This document shows positions 43,293 through 51,993 of a stretch of 64,000 nucleotides of DNA, one piece after another. Source of the stretch: an uncultured Eubacteriales bacterium (GTDB taxonomy: Bacteria; Bacillota; Clostridia; Peptostreptococcales; Anaerovoracaceae); assembly GCA_902775345.1 (NCBI GenBank), contig CACYLW010000008.1, positions 80,012 through 144,011 of the forward strand. Direction: 5' to 3'. Position 1 is the stretch's first letter. Every line of letters starts with the position of its first letter. Below the pieces are notes generated by a model. The model searched no databases, was not told the origin of the DNA, and worked only from the letters and a program-made list of their open reading frames with translations. The position numbers were made by a program, and so were the translations under genes.

Positions 43293-43326
43293 AAAAAAAA
43301 TCTGCCAGGGGATTTTCCCTGACAGA
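43293..43326 (-). terminator. Terminator inside the yitT leader (candidate attenuator)
   Basis: On the minus strand TCTGTCAGGG pairs with CCCTGGCAGA (one mismatch) around a 6-nt loop, followed by eight T residues, ending 20 nt before the yitT ATG. As the upstream neighbour is divergent, the only transcript reaching it is the yitT leader itself. Confidence 0.7.
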
Positions 43327-43380
43327 CGTGGATCAAAGCTTTTCGCTTAATACTTTTGCCATGTTTGGTTGACAACAGCT

Positions 43381-43409
43381 ATCGTAATATAAAGGCAGAC
43401 GTATGTCAA
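43381..43409 (-). promoter_or_regulatory. yitT promoter
   Basis: On the minus strand TTGACA (43404-43409), 17 nt, TACGAT (43381-43386). It gives a leader of about 100 nt that contains an AAGC/GCTT hairpin and the terminator. The leader matches no riboswitch family that I recognise. The remaining 150 nt up to the amylase gene show nothing else. Confidence 0.55.
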
Positions 43410-43573
43410 GACGGTAATACTGTCCGGCATAATCGTGTAATTATACAAGTGCATCCATGTATGGAAATTTGACAATGCTTCGGTTTTGTGGTAAAAAGTG
43501 CAACTGTATTTTTATTTTGAACTTTTTCTGCGATCCATTTCATCGCAGATCGACATATATAGAAGGTAAAACA

Positions 43574-45046
43574 ATGGAAACAAACAGAACCATGATGCAG
43601 TTTTTTGAATGGTATCTGCCTAATGACGGGTTCTGGTGGAAAAGATGTGCCGCAAAGGCACAGAATCTGGCAGGACTCGGTATAACAGATATCTGGCTGC
43701 CTCCTGCATACAAATGCACATCTCAGGATGATGTAGGCTACAGTATTTATGATCTTTATGATCTCGGAGAATTTGATCAGAAAGGAACAGTAAGGACAAA
43801 ATACGGAACGAAAGAAGAATATATTGAAGCGGTTCAGGCTTTGCACAACGAGGGCCTGCTTGTTTATGCCGATATCGTTCTGAATCACAGGATGGGCGGA
43901 GATAAGCTTGAAAAGGTCCGCGCAATTCCGGTATCTCCTGAAAACAGGTATCAGCCGGCAGGTGAAGAGCAGACGATCAGCGTCTGGTCAAAGTTCACTT
44001 TCCCGGGAAGGAACGGCAAATACAGCAGTTTCATGTGGGATCACACTCATTTCACAGGTACGGACTGGGATGAGGCATCGAAGGAACCCGGCAGGATTTA
44101 CCGTTTCACAGGAAAGAACTGGGAACCTGATACAGATCAGGAGTACGGCAGTTTTGACTATCTTATGGGAATGAATGTCGACATGGAGAATCCGGAAGTC
44201 ACCAGGGAGCTGAAAAGCTGGCTTGAGTGGTATCTGAAGGAGACAGACGTTGATGCACTGAGACTTGATGCAGTCAAGCATATAAGTTTTTCTTTCTACC
44301 GTGATTTTCTGAAAACGATACGAAGGGATACAGGCAGAGCGTATCCGGCTGTCGGTGAATACTGGAGCGGAGACATCGACAAGCTTCTTTATTATCTTGA
44401 CTCAGTTGAAAACACAATGAGTCTGTTTGACGTTGCCCTCCACTTCAACTTCTACCATGCAAGCAAGTCAGGAAGTGATTATGACATGAGCAGCATCCTT
44501 TCGCGCACTCTCGTATCGGAAAGGCCTGCCAATGCCGTAACTTTTGTTGACAATCATGACACTCAGTTCGGGCAAAGCCTTCAGTCATTCGTGGAGGACT
44601 GGTTCAAGCAGCTTGCATACGCCATGATCCTTCTGAGAAAGGATGGGCTGCCATGTGTCTTTTATGCGGACTACTACGGCAACCCGGCACATAACCGCCC
44701 GATGGTGCCTAATCTTGGCAAACTGATCAAGCTGAGACACTTATATGCATACGGGGACCAGACTGACTATTTTGATGACAAACACATCGCAGGCTGGGTC
44801 AGGAGCGGTGATGATCAGCATCCTGACTCAGGTTTCGCGGTCCTCTTAAGCAACGCGGAAGGCGGAAGCAAAAAAATGTACCTGGGCAAGGACCGCTCAG
44901 GTACTGCATTCTATGACGCACTGAGTAATAATCAGGAGCCTGTTGTCATTGATAATGACGGTTACGGGATATTCACAGTCGGTGATAAGAGCGTATCCGT
45001 CTGGGTGCTTGAAGGCGCACTTGAAGAACTGACAGTGAACGAGTAA
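43574..45046 (+). CDS. Cytoplasmic alpha-amylase (GH13)
   Basis: A 490-residue glycoside hydrolase family 13 alpha-amylase, subfamily 5-like (NRTMMQFFEWYLPNDGFWWK at the start). Catalytic residues: nucleophile Asp in DALRLDAVKHI, acid/base Glu in VGEYWSGD and transition-state Asp in FVDNHDTQ. No signal peptide, so it acts on intracellular alpha-glucans such as glycogen. ATG 43574 has an AGAAGG site; the longer reading from 43457 has no homology. Its 3' end overlaps the convergent acetyltransferase gene by 85 nt. Confidence 0.93.
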   Translation: METNRTMMQFFEWYLPNDGFWWKRCAAKAQNLAGLGITDIWLPPAYKCTSQDDVGYSIYDLYDLGEFDQKGTVRTKYGTKEEYIEAVQALHNEGLLVYADIVLNHRMGGDKLEKVRAIPVSPENRYQPAGEEQTISVWSKFTFPGRNGKYSSFMWDHTHFTGTDWDEASKEPGRIYRFTGKNWEPDTDQEYGSFDYLMGMNVDMENPEVTRELKSWLEWYLKETDVDALRLDAVKHISFSFYRDFLKTIRRDTGRAYPAVGEYWSGDIDKLLYYLDSVENTMSLFDVALHFNFYHASKSGSDYDMSSILSRTLVSERPANAVTFVDNHDTQFGQSLQSFVEDWFKQLAYAMILLRKDGLPCVFYADYYGNPAHNRPMVPNLGKLIKLRHLYAYGDQTDYFDDKHIAGWVRSGDDQHPDSGFAVLLSNAEGGSKKMYLGKDRSGTAFYDALSNNQEPVVIDNDGYGIFTVGDKSVSVWVLEGALEELTVNE

Positions 45047-45765
45047 TACTCATAGATCAGTTTATCGTAGGTCTTCCCGTCGACAGTGATGCAGTTCTTC
45101 TCAGTCCGGACGAGCTGCATCCCTGATTTTTCGAGCACTCTTATAGATCCAATATTGTCCGCGGCGCACCAGGCAGTCACGCATGAGATTCCTTCATTTT
45201 CCGTCAGGTATTCCAGCACTTCCGTCAAGGCCTCCGTTGCCAGACCACGCCCCTGCCAGGCTTTTACGACGCTGTAGCCTACCTCTATCTGAGCATTTTT
45301 CCCGTCGGGATCGCACTTATAGTCATAGGCTCCGATAGTTCCGACCAGCACACCGTCGATATCCATTACCCACGAATAGGAATGTTCATCGTCGTAACTG
45401 TCGATGAATTTGCGTACGGTTTCCTGCGCCATCTCCAAAGTCGCGTACGGGTTCCAGCCTGAGTATTGGTACATTTCAGGATCCGACCCCAGACGGCTGA
45501 ACAGCGGTTCCGCGTCTTCCATGGTGTATCTGCGCAGGATAAGACGTTCCGTCCACAATTCAGCCGTTCCATGCGGTTCGATCTCCTCTATGGACTCGAT
45601 CTGCGAATTGTAGATCAGCCAGTCTTCTATGAAAATACCGTCTTCCTTTCCGCCGTATTCATGCATCAGGAACTCGTAATTGCCATGACTCGCCCTTCCG
45701 GTGAAAGTCTGTCCGTATATGTCTTTCAGACGTATGTATTTTCCTTCGTACTGTGAAAGATCCAT
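44962..45765 (-). CDS. GNAT-family acetyltransferase with extra N-terminal domain
   Basis: A 267-residue protein. Residues about 1-65 form a small SH3-like domain (MDLSQYEGKYIRLKDIYGQTFTGRA). Residues about 70-240 are a RimJ-type acetyltransferase (TERLILRRYTMEDAEPLF, VGYSVVKAWQGRGLATEAL, NIGSIRVLEKSGM). The last ~27 residues, rich in Ser/Thr/Pro, are encoded entirely opposite the amylase C-terminus and look like a random extension after the usual KLIYEYY end. Substrate unknown. Confidence 0.85.
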   Translation of the reverse strand: MDLSQYEGKYIRLKDIYGQTFTGRASHGNYEFLMHEYGGKEDGIFIEDWLIYNSQIESIEEIEPHGTAELWTERLILRRYTMEDAEPLFSRLGSDPEMYQYSGWNPYATLEMAQETVRKFIDSYDDEHSYSWVMDIDGVLVGTIGAYDYKCDPDGKNAQIEVGYSVVKAWQGRGLATEALTEVLEYLTENEGISCVTAWCAADNIGSIRVLEKSGMQLVRTEKNCITVDGKTYDKLIYEYYSFTVSSSSAPSSTQTDTLLSPTVNIP

Positions 45766-45782
45766 ATCACGCCTCCGTTTTA

Positions 45783-46259
45783 TTAACCTTTTTCATGATC
45801 GCCAAAGTAATCTCTCAGCACTTCGAGAGCCTGTTCTTTAAGAATACCGGAGGTCACCTGTGGCTGCCAGAATGAATTTTCAAATACCATCCGGCTGCAG
45901 TTGCATCCTTCATTCCCAAGAATACTTTCAAGTTCTGTATTGCTTGCACCATATACCAGTCTGCCCAGCTTTACCCAGACCATTGCGCCGCTGCACATGA
46001 AGCATGGTTCGCAGCTGGAGTACAGGGTATAGTCTCTCAGATCTGTTATGCCCGTCTCAGCACAGAAGCGGCGTATCAGCCCTTCTTCACCGTGGAACGT
46101 TGGATCATGCATGGTGTATATCTGATTTTCATTTGTGAATACTATCTCTCCGTCTTTGACAAGGACTGCTCCAAATGGTTCATTTCCGTGCTCTACAGCC
46201 ATTTCGGACAACTCTATTGCCTTTTTCATGAACAGTTCGTCATTTATTTTCGTTTTCAT
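45783..46259 (-). CDS. Nucleoside/tRNA-adenosine-deaminase-like cytidine deaminase family protein
   Basis: A 158-residue zinc deaminase of the CMP/dCMP-guanine-deaminase fold. AVEHGNEPFGAVLVKDGEIV is typical; the zinc motif is HGEE (usually H-A-E), with SSCEPCFMCSGAMVWVKLGRLVYGAS as the PCxxC part. The C-terminal region resembles guanine deaminases (GuaD/YtrA-type), so purine salvage is more likely than tRNA editing. It follows the acetyltransferase gene in the same direction by 18 nt. Confidence 0.85.
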   Translation of the reverse strand: MKTKINDELFMKKAIELSEMAVEHGNEPFGAVLVKDGEIVFTNENQIYTMHDPTFHGEEGLIRRFCAETGITDLRDYTLYSSCEPCFMCSGAMVWVKLGRLVYGASNTELESILGNEGCNCSRMVFENSFWQPQVTSGILKEQALEVLRDYFGDHEKG

Positions 46260-46312
46260 AATCAGCCCCCACCCATGTTTCTGTATTCGACTTCAAAATT
46301 ATGATAATAAAA

Positions 46313-46338
46313 AGCGACTGTATATTTCAACAGTCGTT
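46313..46338. repeat. Recurring terminator hairpin, copy 1
   Basis: CGACTG...CAGTCG with the loop TATATTTCAA. On the minus strand it is followed by TTTTTATT and lies downstream of the MoxR operon. Copies 2-5 are at 51657-51680, 54335-54358, 56669-56692 and 62316-62339 with an almost identical sequence. Confidence 0.8.
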
Positions 46339-46392
46339 GCAGGTTAATGATATGTGAGATGAGGAAACGCGCTCACAAACCGGGTTTTGGCT

Positions 46393-46515
46393 TCACTGCT
46401 CGCCAAAAGAATCGATCACGCCTTCATCATCATCTTTACCGGGTTTCTTGATAGCCCGGAAGCCTTCCATTTCTTTCAGCCTTTGTCGTGTTTTGAAAAG
46501 GATGCCTAAAGAGTT
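46393..46515 (-). other. Open frame continuing past the MoxR stop codon
   Basis: After the TAA of the ATPase gene the same frame stays open for 40 codons (GILFKTRQRLKEMEGFRAIKKPGKDDDEG...) and ends in TGA at 46393. An internal ATG at 46470 could start a 25-residue peptide, but the ribosome site is weak. The lysine/acidic composition looks protein-like, so this could be a former C-terminal extension lost through a nonsense change, or a tiny gene. Confidence 0.35.
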
Positions 46516-48036
46516 TTACTCAGCGATTTCATCAAGCAAGTTTATTGTCTTAAGTATCTCCTTTTGTCTTTCATAAAACAGCATCTCTTTATTGTGTTTA
46601 AAATAATTGCTGCACCCGTATCTGCTTATAAAATGTGCAGAGTAGAAGTTCTTTGTCAGCTCTGCCAGGATTATCATTATCTCCTGTCCCTCAGCAAAGG
46701 CTTCTTCGGCAAAGGTGAACATATTATCAAGTTCTGATTCGGCTTCTTTTGCGCGGTCTATAAGGTCTGCCCGCCGCGCATTGTAATCTTTCCGTATCAG
46801 GTCAAAAGCTTCGCTTCCGGACAGATCACCGGCCTTGACAAGCGATCTAGCTTCTGATTCCAGTTGATCGATGATCCCATGCAGTATCTTCCTCCTGTCT
46901 TCGGAAAGGGAATTTGATCTTTTACCTTTTTCAAGCTCATCTTTTTTGGCTGATACTGCAGATTCAAGCATATCTGCGGCAGATCCGCTATCTGTTTCAA
47001 CTTCTGCCCTTAGATTGCTTAACACTTCGCGAACTTCAGTCAGGATCTGTTCACTGTAATACACCTGCCTCAGATCCCTGCCGGTTCTGTCCAGAAGCAG
47101 ACCGATAAGCGATAATCTTTCATCATATTCCGCTTCACGGGCACGATTTATTATCTCCTCACCGGCTCTGCCGCCCAATATGTCATCGATCTGATAGTCA
47201 GACCTGTATTTATTGAACAGATCATAATAATTTGCGAAAGACCTGGACACTCGTTTGTCCTGCAGATACTGTCCTATCATCTTCTCATCGACATCTATAT
47301 GATTCTGCTCATACAGCCTGATCATGTCAGACAGATTCAGCCATGCCCTTGCTGTCACGATAGACTTCCCCTCAACAGTCGTTTCCACTCTGTAGAAATC
47401 ACTGCTCTTGATGTCGAGATATGTCAATATCGAGGGATGAACTCCGCGGTCATTCGCATATTCCTTCCATATCTGATAATCCGGTTCGATGTCTATGCGT
47501 TTGAGACGGTCCCATGTCACTGTATCAAACACTCGCACAGAGTTATTGTATTCAGGAGGATTACCCGCAGTAACCACTATCCATCCGTCGGGAACACGGT
47601 GTCTGCCGAATATCTTGTACTGCAGAAACTGCAGCATCGATGGCGCGAGTGTTTCAGATACACAGTTGATCTCATCCAGGAAAAGTATCCCTTCACGAAG
47701 TCCGGTCTCCTCCATCAAGTCATAGACAGATGCGATGATTTCTGACATCGTGTACTCGGATACACTGTATTTCTTCTCTCCGTACGTTTTTTGGGTTATG
47801 TACGGCAGGCCTAAAGCAGACTGACGGGTGTGATGCGTCATCGAATAAGAAACCAGGCCGATGCCCAGCTCTGACGCGATCTGCTGCATTATAGCAGTCT
47901 TTCCTATGCCCGGAGGACCTATGAGAAAAACAGGCCTTTGATCCTCAATGGCTATTCTGTATTCTCCGTATTCATCTTTGGTGAAGTATGCAATAATCGC
48001 GTTCCGGATCTGTTCTTTTGCATCTTTGATATTCAC
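46516..48036 (-). CDS. MoxR-type AAA+ ATPase
   Basis: A 506-residue MoxR/RavA-like AAA+ ATPase. Walker A GPPGIGKTA (near residue 38), Walker B ILFLDEINCVSETLAP (near 117), sensor VVTAGNPPEYNNSVRVFDTVTWDRLKRID, then a long helical C-terminal half (coiled-coil-like, about residues 290-460). MoxR ATPases act with VWA proteins to remodel partner complexes. Cotranscribed with VWA (36 nt gap) and LRR genes upstream; the three are likely one system. A terminator follows. Confidence 0.9.
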   Translation of the reverse strand: MNIKDAKEQIRNAIIAYFTKDEYGEYRIAIEDQRPVFLIGPPGIGKTAIMQQIASELGIGLVSYSMTHHTRQSALGLPYITQKTYGEKKYSVSEYTMSEIIASVYDLMEETGLREGILFLDEINCVSETLAPSMLQFLQYKIFGRHRVPDGWIVVTAGNPPEYNNSVRVFDTVTWDRLKRIDIEPDYQIWKEYANDRGVHPSILTYLDIKSSDFYRVETTVEGKSIVTARAWLNLSDMIRLYEQNHIDVDEKMIGQYLQDKRVSRSFANYYDLFNKYRSDYQIDDILGGRAGEEIINRAREAEYDERLSLIGLLLDRTGRDLRQVYYSEQILTEVREVLSNLRAEVETDSGSAADMLESAVSAKKDELEKGKRSNSLSEDRRKILHGIIDQLESEARSLVKAGDLSGSEAFDLIRKDYNARRADLIDRAKEAESELDNMFTFAEEAFAEGQEIMIILAELTKNFYSAHFISRYGCSNYFKHNKEMLFYERQKEILKTINLLDEIAE

Positions 48037-48072
48037 AGCGATATCTCCTTCGATTTGTTTTGCAAATGATTC

Positions 48073-49488
48073 TTATATATCCTCGTTCTGCAGCACAAGC
48101 CTGATCGCCCATGGCGGCACGTCAGGATCGTTATATTCGTTGTCCAGGAATATAAATGCCGTCTCGTACTCCGGCTTACGGGCAGGAAAAGTGCCGCGTC
48201 CGTCAGTAAAGTATATAAGCCCCTTCAAGTCAGCTATCTCGCCTTCCTCCATGAGCCTGTCTACAAGATCGAATACAGGTCTGAAGTCGGTCCCCCCGAG
48301 ACCTTTTATGCTCATAGTGCTGATGTAGCTGTCGAACTCCTCTTCGCAGCTGATCTTTACATGCTCCTGTATGGCCGCATCGCACTGAATTATGTGAATA
48401 TTTACACGGGAAAAATAACTCTCAGTTGTTTTAAGTATGTTATAGGTTTTCTGCAGGAATCTCTGAACGAGTTCACCCGAGGTGCTGCCGGAGGTGTCAA
48501 CAGCGATCACAAATTCCTTTATTCGTTTGACTTCCTTGTATTCCAAAGGCTCGACCAGAGGCATGTTCTCATAGAGTTTCAGTCCGTATGTATAATAAAT
48601 GTAATCGAACTCTTCGTCATTTACAGTCATTGTCTCCCCGTACACTGAAAACTTTCTCAGAAACGACGTATAGTCATATCTCTCGCGATTGACTTCTTTC
48701 AGATTCTGAGTAAGCACACCTGAAGTATCACCCTGCTCTCTCGAGAATGTCTCCAGATCTTCCTGTATCTTCTCCGCTATTTTTCTCCATTCTTCCCCGG
48801 CTTCTTCCAGAGGCCTGCGCTGTAACAACTCGTTCTTTATATTTTCGCCATCAGCAGAGTCAGCCGGAAAGACTTCATTCTCTTCATCCCGGAGCAGGTT
48901 CCTGCCTTCTTCTGTTTTTTTATGATCTCTGCTGTTACAGGATTCCGGCTTATACCATCCGCTATGATCATCAGCCTCAAACAGTCTCCTGAGTCTATCG
49001 GCCTCAAAATCCGAAATCCCGTTTTCCCTGTAATAATGATAGATCTTCTCAGCGGTAATCAGCTTCACTTCAAGCCTGAGCCTTTCTGTTTCAGACCTCT
49101 GAAGATCCTGCCTCGAAGTCCATGTCGCATGGGTTCCAAGATCGTTGATCGTGCTTTCTACTGCTATGTCACATGCCAGATCCCAGAGCCTCCTGTCAGC
49201 AATGTCTCCGATGAACATATGGCTGTATATGCAATGGAGTATCACATGAAGATAGTCACGTACAGGCCTCTCCTGCTCGTTTTTATATAACCTCAGAACA
49301 TATTCCGGTCCGTACATGAGCCTTGCTCCGTCAGTCGCCAGTGTCACTCCGTCTGTCGGAACCGGATCCAGCCTGTTCAACGCTATATCCATGAATCGAA
49401 GTCTGACCATCAGAATACTGCGGGACAGAGCAAGCACATCCCGCGCAGCGTTTTTTATCAACAGATCCCTGTTAGTGTTCGTACTCAT
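48073..49488 (-). CDS. VWA-like/DUF2201 metallopeptidase-type protein, partner of the MoxR ATPase
   Basis: A 471-residue protein. The N-terminal half is the DUF2201 putative metallopeptidase-like domain (HVILHCIYSHMF, with H-x3-H motif near residue 90, and WDLACDIAVESTIN), the middle is charged and poorly conserved (~200-260), and the C-terminal ~150 residues are a VWA-like domain with MIDAS FVIAVDTSGSTSGE (near 345) and GLGGTDFRPVFDLVD. Such VWA proteins work with MoxR. It overlaps the LRR gene by 4 nt. Confidence 0.88.
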   Translation of the reverse strand: MSTNTNRDLLIKNAARDVLALSRSILMVRLRFMDIALNRLDPVPTDGVTLATDGARLMYGPEYVLRLYKNEQERPVRDYLHVILHCIYSHMFIGDIADRRLWDLACDIAVESTINDLGTHATWTSRQDLQRSETERLRLEVKLITAEKIYHYYRENGISDFEADRLRRLFEADDHSGWYKPESCNSRDHKKTEEGRNLLRDEENEVFPADSADGENIKNELLQRRPLEEAGEEWRKIAEKIQEDLETFSREQGDTSGVLTQNLKEVNRERYDYTSFLRKFSVYGETMTVNDEEFDYIYYTYGLKLYENMPLVEPLEYKEVKRIKEFVIAVDTSGSTSGELVQRFLQKTYNILKTTESYFSRVNIHIIQCDAAIQEHVKISCEEEFDSYISTMSIKGLGGTDFRPVFDLVDRLMEEGEIADLKGLIYFTDGRGTFPARKPEYETAFIFLDNEYNDPDVPPWAIRLVLQNEDI

Positions 49489-50759
49489 AGTTCGTCCGGT
49501 ATCATGACATTGTGACCGTCAAGCTCTGCCCGGCACTTCAGCAGGAAAGCAGTGCATTCGGATGCAGATAGCGAGATTGAGTAATCAAGTATCTCCAATA
49601 TATTTTCGCTGCAGATCATGCCCTTTTCGCATAGAAACGAAAGCATATCGAGATCTCTGCCCCTGACAGCATGCTGCGCAATTCGCTTCAGATGTCTGAA
49701 GAGATAGGATGTATACTCGTTTCCGGCAGACTCACTCAGTTCGAACGGATACTTTAATCTCATGACAGCAAGCCTGTCTTTTGCTCGTTGATTCCAGCTC
49801 ATCCCATCAAACAATACTGTATCGATGACTGAGTAGTCAAATGTGTTGTCCTCTTTGAACGCGCCTTTCAAGGCCCGCAGCAGTTCCGAATCGAGATCAG
49901 TATACAGCGGCATGAATCCGATCATCTCTCCCATATGATCAAGGACGGTAACATCCGCAGAACTTTCCCAAAGGTGGAAGTGCTCGTCCTCTTCATCAGG
50001 CCTGCTGCATTCATCCCGGAAGTAATTTCTGAAACTGTAAAGTGATGATTCATAAATCCTGACGCTCTTCTTGCTGTCTACAGGGCCAAAACAGTTCTTT
50101 CCGAACGCTCTGACACTCTCCGGTACAACTACACCGTCCCTGACACAGCAGAAAGCATCATCACCAATATATTGCAGCGTATCCGGCAATTCCCCCGGAA
50201 TGAACGAGCCGCATTTATAAAACGCTCTGTGACCGATCTTTTCCGCAGCACCCATTTTCACACGTGAAAGAGAACTGCATCCCGCAAACGCATCTTCGCC
50301 TATCTCACGTGCACCACTGACATCCGCATAAGAGAGTGATGTGCAGCAATCGAAGAGTGCCCGAGGGATCTTTGTCATCCAATGCAGATCGGCTTTGCGC
50401 ACGGCAGTATGTGAAAATGCAGCTGCACCGAGAGAGACCAGCGAATGCGGCATTTCAGGGATATCCAGCATTCTGCAGTGCATGAACGCCGTTTCTCCGA
50501 TTTCTGTTACACTTCCGATAGAGATGCTGCGCAGAGAACGGCAGAATTCGAAGGCTCCCGCTCCTATCGCGATAACATTATCCATCTCAACAGATTCCAG
50601 ATTTGCGCAGTCCTGAAACGCCCGGGCTCCAATATATCTGACATTCCTGAGGTCTATATGAGTCAGGTTCCTGCTGCCTGCGAAAGCGCCATCTGCGATG
50701 GCAGTCACGTCATCGGGCATCACAAAGCAGCCTTCCGTTTTGTCTTCACTCCGGATCAT
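49485..50759 (-). CDS. BspA-type leucine-rich-repeat protein in the MoxR-VWA operon
   Basis: A 424-residue protein with about nine BspA/LRR_5 repeats between residues ~10 and 235 (for example IADGAFAGSRNLTHIDLRNVRYIGARAFQDCANLESVEMDNV, FKYC-like GHRAFYKCGS). The C-terminal ~180 residues are helical and resemble an ankyrin-like or novel partner region. There is no signal peptide, so it is cytoplasmic, unlike most BspA adhesins. ATG 50759 with a GGAG site is chosen, since the longer frame overlaps the upstream gene. It overlaps the VWA gene by 4 nt. It could be a sensor or adaptor for the ATPase. Confidence 0.8.
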   Translation of the reverse strand: MIRSEDKTEGCFVMPDDVTAIADGAFAGSRNLTHIDLRNVRYIGARAFQDCANLESVEMDNVIAIGAGAFEFCRSLRSISIGSVTEIGETAFMHCRMLDIPEMPHSLVSLGAAAFSHTAVRKADLHWMTKIPRALFDCCTSLSYADVSGAREIGEDAFAGCSSLSRVKMGAAEKIGHRAFYKCGSFIPGELPDTLQYIGDDAFCCVRDGVVVPESVRAFGKNCFGPVDSKKSVRIYESSLYSFRNYFRDECSRPDEEDEHFHLWESSADVTVLDHMGEMIGFMPLYTDLDSELLRALKGAFKEDNTFDYSVIDTVLFDGMSWNQRAKDRLAVMRLKYPFELSESAGNEYTSYLFRHLKRIAQHAVRGRDLDMLSFLCEKGMICSENILEILDYSISLSASECTAFLLKCRAELDGHNVMIPDEL

Positions 50760-50775
50760 GGATTCTTTACTCCGG

Positions 50776-51507
50776 TCAATGTCCGCAATGATGATCCTTG
50801 CAGCCGTGGCTGCCACACTCATGACCATGTTGATGTTCATGTTCGTGATGGTCGCAGTTGGCCTCCTGATCGAAATCTAGCGTACCTGCTACATAAGCCG
50901 AGACTGCCGCATCAACTGACCCCTGTACGCCGCCGAACAGCTTTATTTCTGCATCCTCCAGAGCCATCTGCGCTCCTCTGCCGATTCCCCCGCAGATCAG
51001 AGCATCGACATCTGCTGACTTCAGGAATCCTGCAAGCGCACCGTGTCCGTTCCCATCCGAATCCACTATCTGTTCTGAAACGATCTTTCCATCCTCTATA
51101 TCGTAGAGTTTAAACTGCTCGGTATGTCCGAAGTGCTGAAATACCTGACCGTCTTCATATGCAACTGCTATTCTCATTTGTTTACTTCCTTTCTCTTTCA
51201 AATCCTGAGGTGCATCCATCGGCACAAATTCACACCTGCCGCCTTTAATAAGCAGCCTCTTTCCGTTGACCAGAGCATCAGCGATTTTGTGACGCGCGCT
51301 CTCATATATAGCAGTGACTGTTGTCCTGGAGATATTCATCCTCTCCGCACAAGCCTCCTGATTAAGGCCCTCATCATCAAGCAGTCTGAATGCTTCGAAT
51401 TCGTCAACAGTAAAATATACCGTATCTAAAGCTTCTGCATCTTCCGGTACGAAGCTGCGGTATACAGGTTGTTTGCCTATTCTGCGGCATCTGAGTGGTC
51501 TTGCCAT
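50776..51507 (-). CDS. DUF134 regulator fused to a NifX/NifB-associated domain
   Basis: A 243-residue fusion. Residues about 1-100 are a DUF134 helix-turn-helix domain (MARPLRCRRIGKQPVYRSFVPED, LDTVYFTVDEFEAFRLLDDEGLNQEACAERMNISRTTV). Residues about 110-215 form a dinitrogenase iron-molybdenum cofactor-type NifX domain (MRIAVAYEDGQVFQHFGHTEQFKLYDIEDGK, GGIGRGAQMAL). The C-terminus is His/Cys-rich (HHEHEHQHGHECGSHGCKDHHCGH-type, ~24 residues), a probable metal-binding tail. It may sense a metal or Fe-S state. Lies just upstream of the LRR gene (gap 16 nt). Confidence 0.85.
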   Translation of the reverse strand: MARPLRCRRIGKQPVYRSFVPEDAEALDTVYFTVDEFEAFRLLDDEGLNQEACAERMNISRTTVTAIYESARHKIADALVNGKRLLIKGGRCEFVPMDAPQDLKEKGSKQMRIAVAYEDGQVFQHFGHTEQFKLYDIEDGKIVSEQIVDSDGNGHGALAGFLKSADVDALICGGIGRGAQMALEDAEIKLFGGVQGSVDAAVSAYVAGTLDFDQEANCDHHEHEHQHGHECGSHGCKDHHCGH

Positions 51508-51656
51508 GTTTTTTCTCCTATCTTAATATAATAATAAGCACGTTATTGACATATGTCAATAACGTGCTGTTGTAGATCCGCCGATGTTGGCATTTGAAGC
51601 AGTTATGGCGTCCTCAGTAAGCCTTTCTACCCCCTCTTTTCTATTGTAATAAAAAA

Positions 51657-51680
51657 ACGACTGTGTATTTCTACAGTCGT
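51657..51680. repeat. Recurring terminator hairpin, copy 2 with partial repeat flank
   Basis: ACGACTGT/ACAGTCGT stem. It is followed on plus by TTTCCGGCTTAGGACCG and ATGTCAGTACTCCGTC (to 51712), which also occur in the full-length repeats at 54331 and 56665. On the minus strand T-rich sequence follows, so it can terminate the lipoprotein gene. Confidence 0.75.
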
Positions 51681-51712
51681 TTCCGGCTTAGGACCGATGT
51701 CAGTACTCCGTC

Positions 51713-51934
51713 TTATCTTACCAGCAGAATGAGCTGGCTGTCTGAGAAAGCAAGAGGATTGGACTGGATAAAGAATACCGTGCCGTTTTCCGGCGCATTT
51801 ATTTCAGAAATCATTTCGCCTGAACCGGTATCTATGATCCTCGCCATGCACATCCCTGTCTCAACATCCCGGTCTTCCTCTGCCTTTGACGCAGAGCATG
51901 CGGAGAGCACAAAAACGGTCATCAACAAAAGCAC
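51713..51934 (-). CDS. Small lipoprotein, uncertain start
   Basis: A 73-residue reading from a GTG: a hydrophobic signal with lipobox LSAC, then a 55-residue domain (EETGM..ARIIDTGSGEMISEINAPENGTVFFIQSNPLAF). The natural start would be a lysine-rich leader (REKKKKIF just upstream in frame, closed by TAA), but no ATG or ribosome site is present there. It may be a small stand-alone lipoprotein or a broken gene. The repeat hairpin ends its transcript. Confidence 0.45.
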   Translation of the reverse strand: MLLLMTVFVLSACSASKAEEDRDVETGMCMARIIDTGSGEMISEINAPENGTVFFIQSNPLAFSDSQLILLVR

Positions 51935-51993
51935 GAAAATCTTTTTCTTTTTTTCCCTTTAATAAGGATGTGTTCCTCTATGACTGTTGAGTT

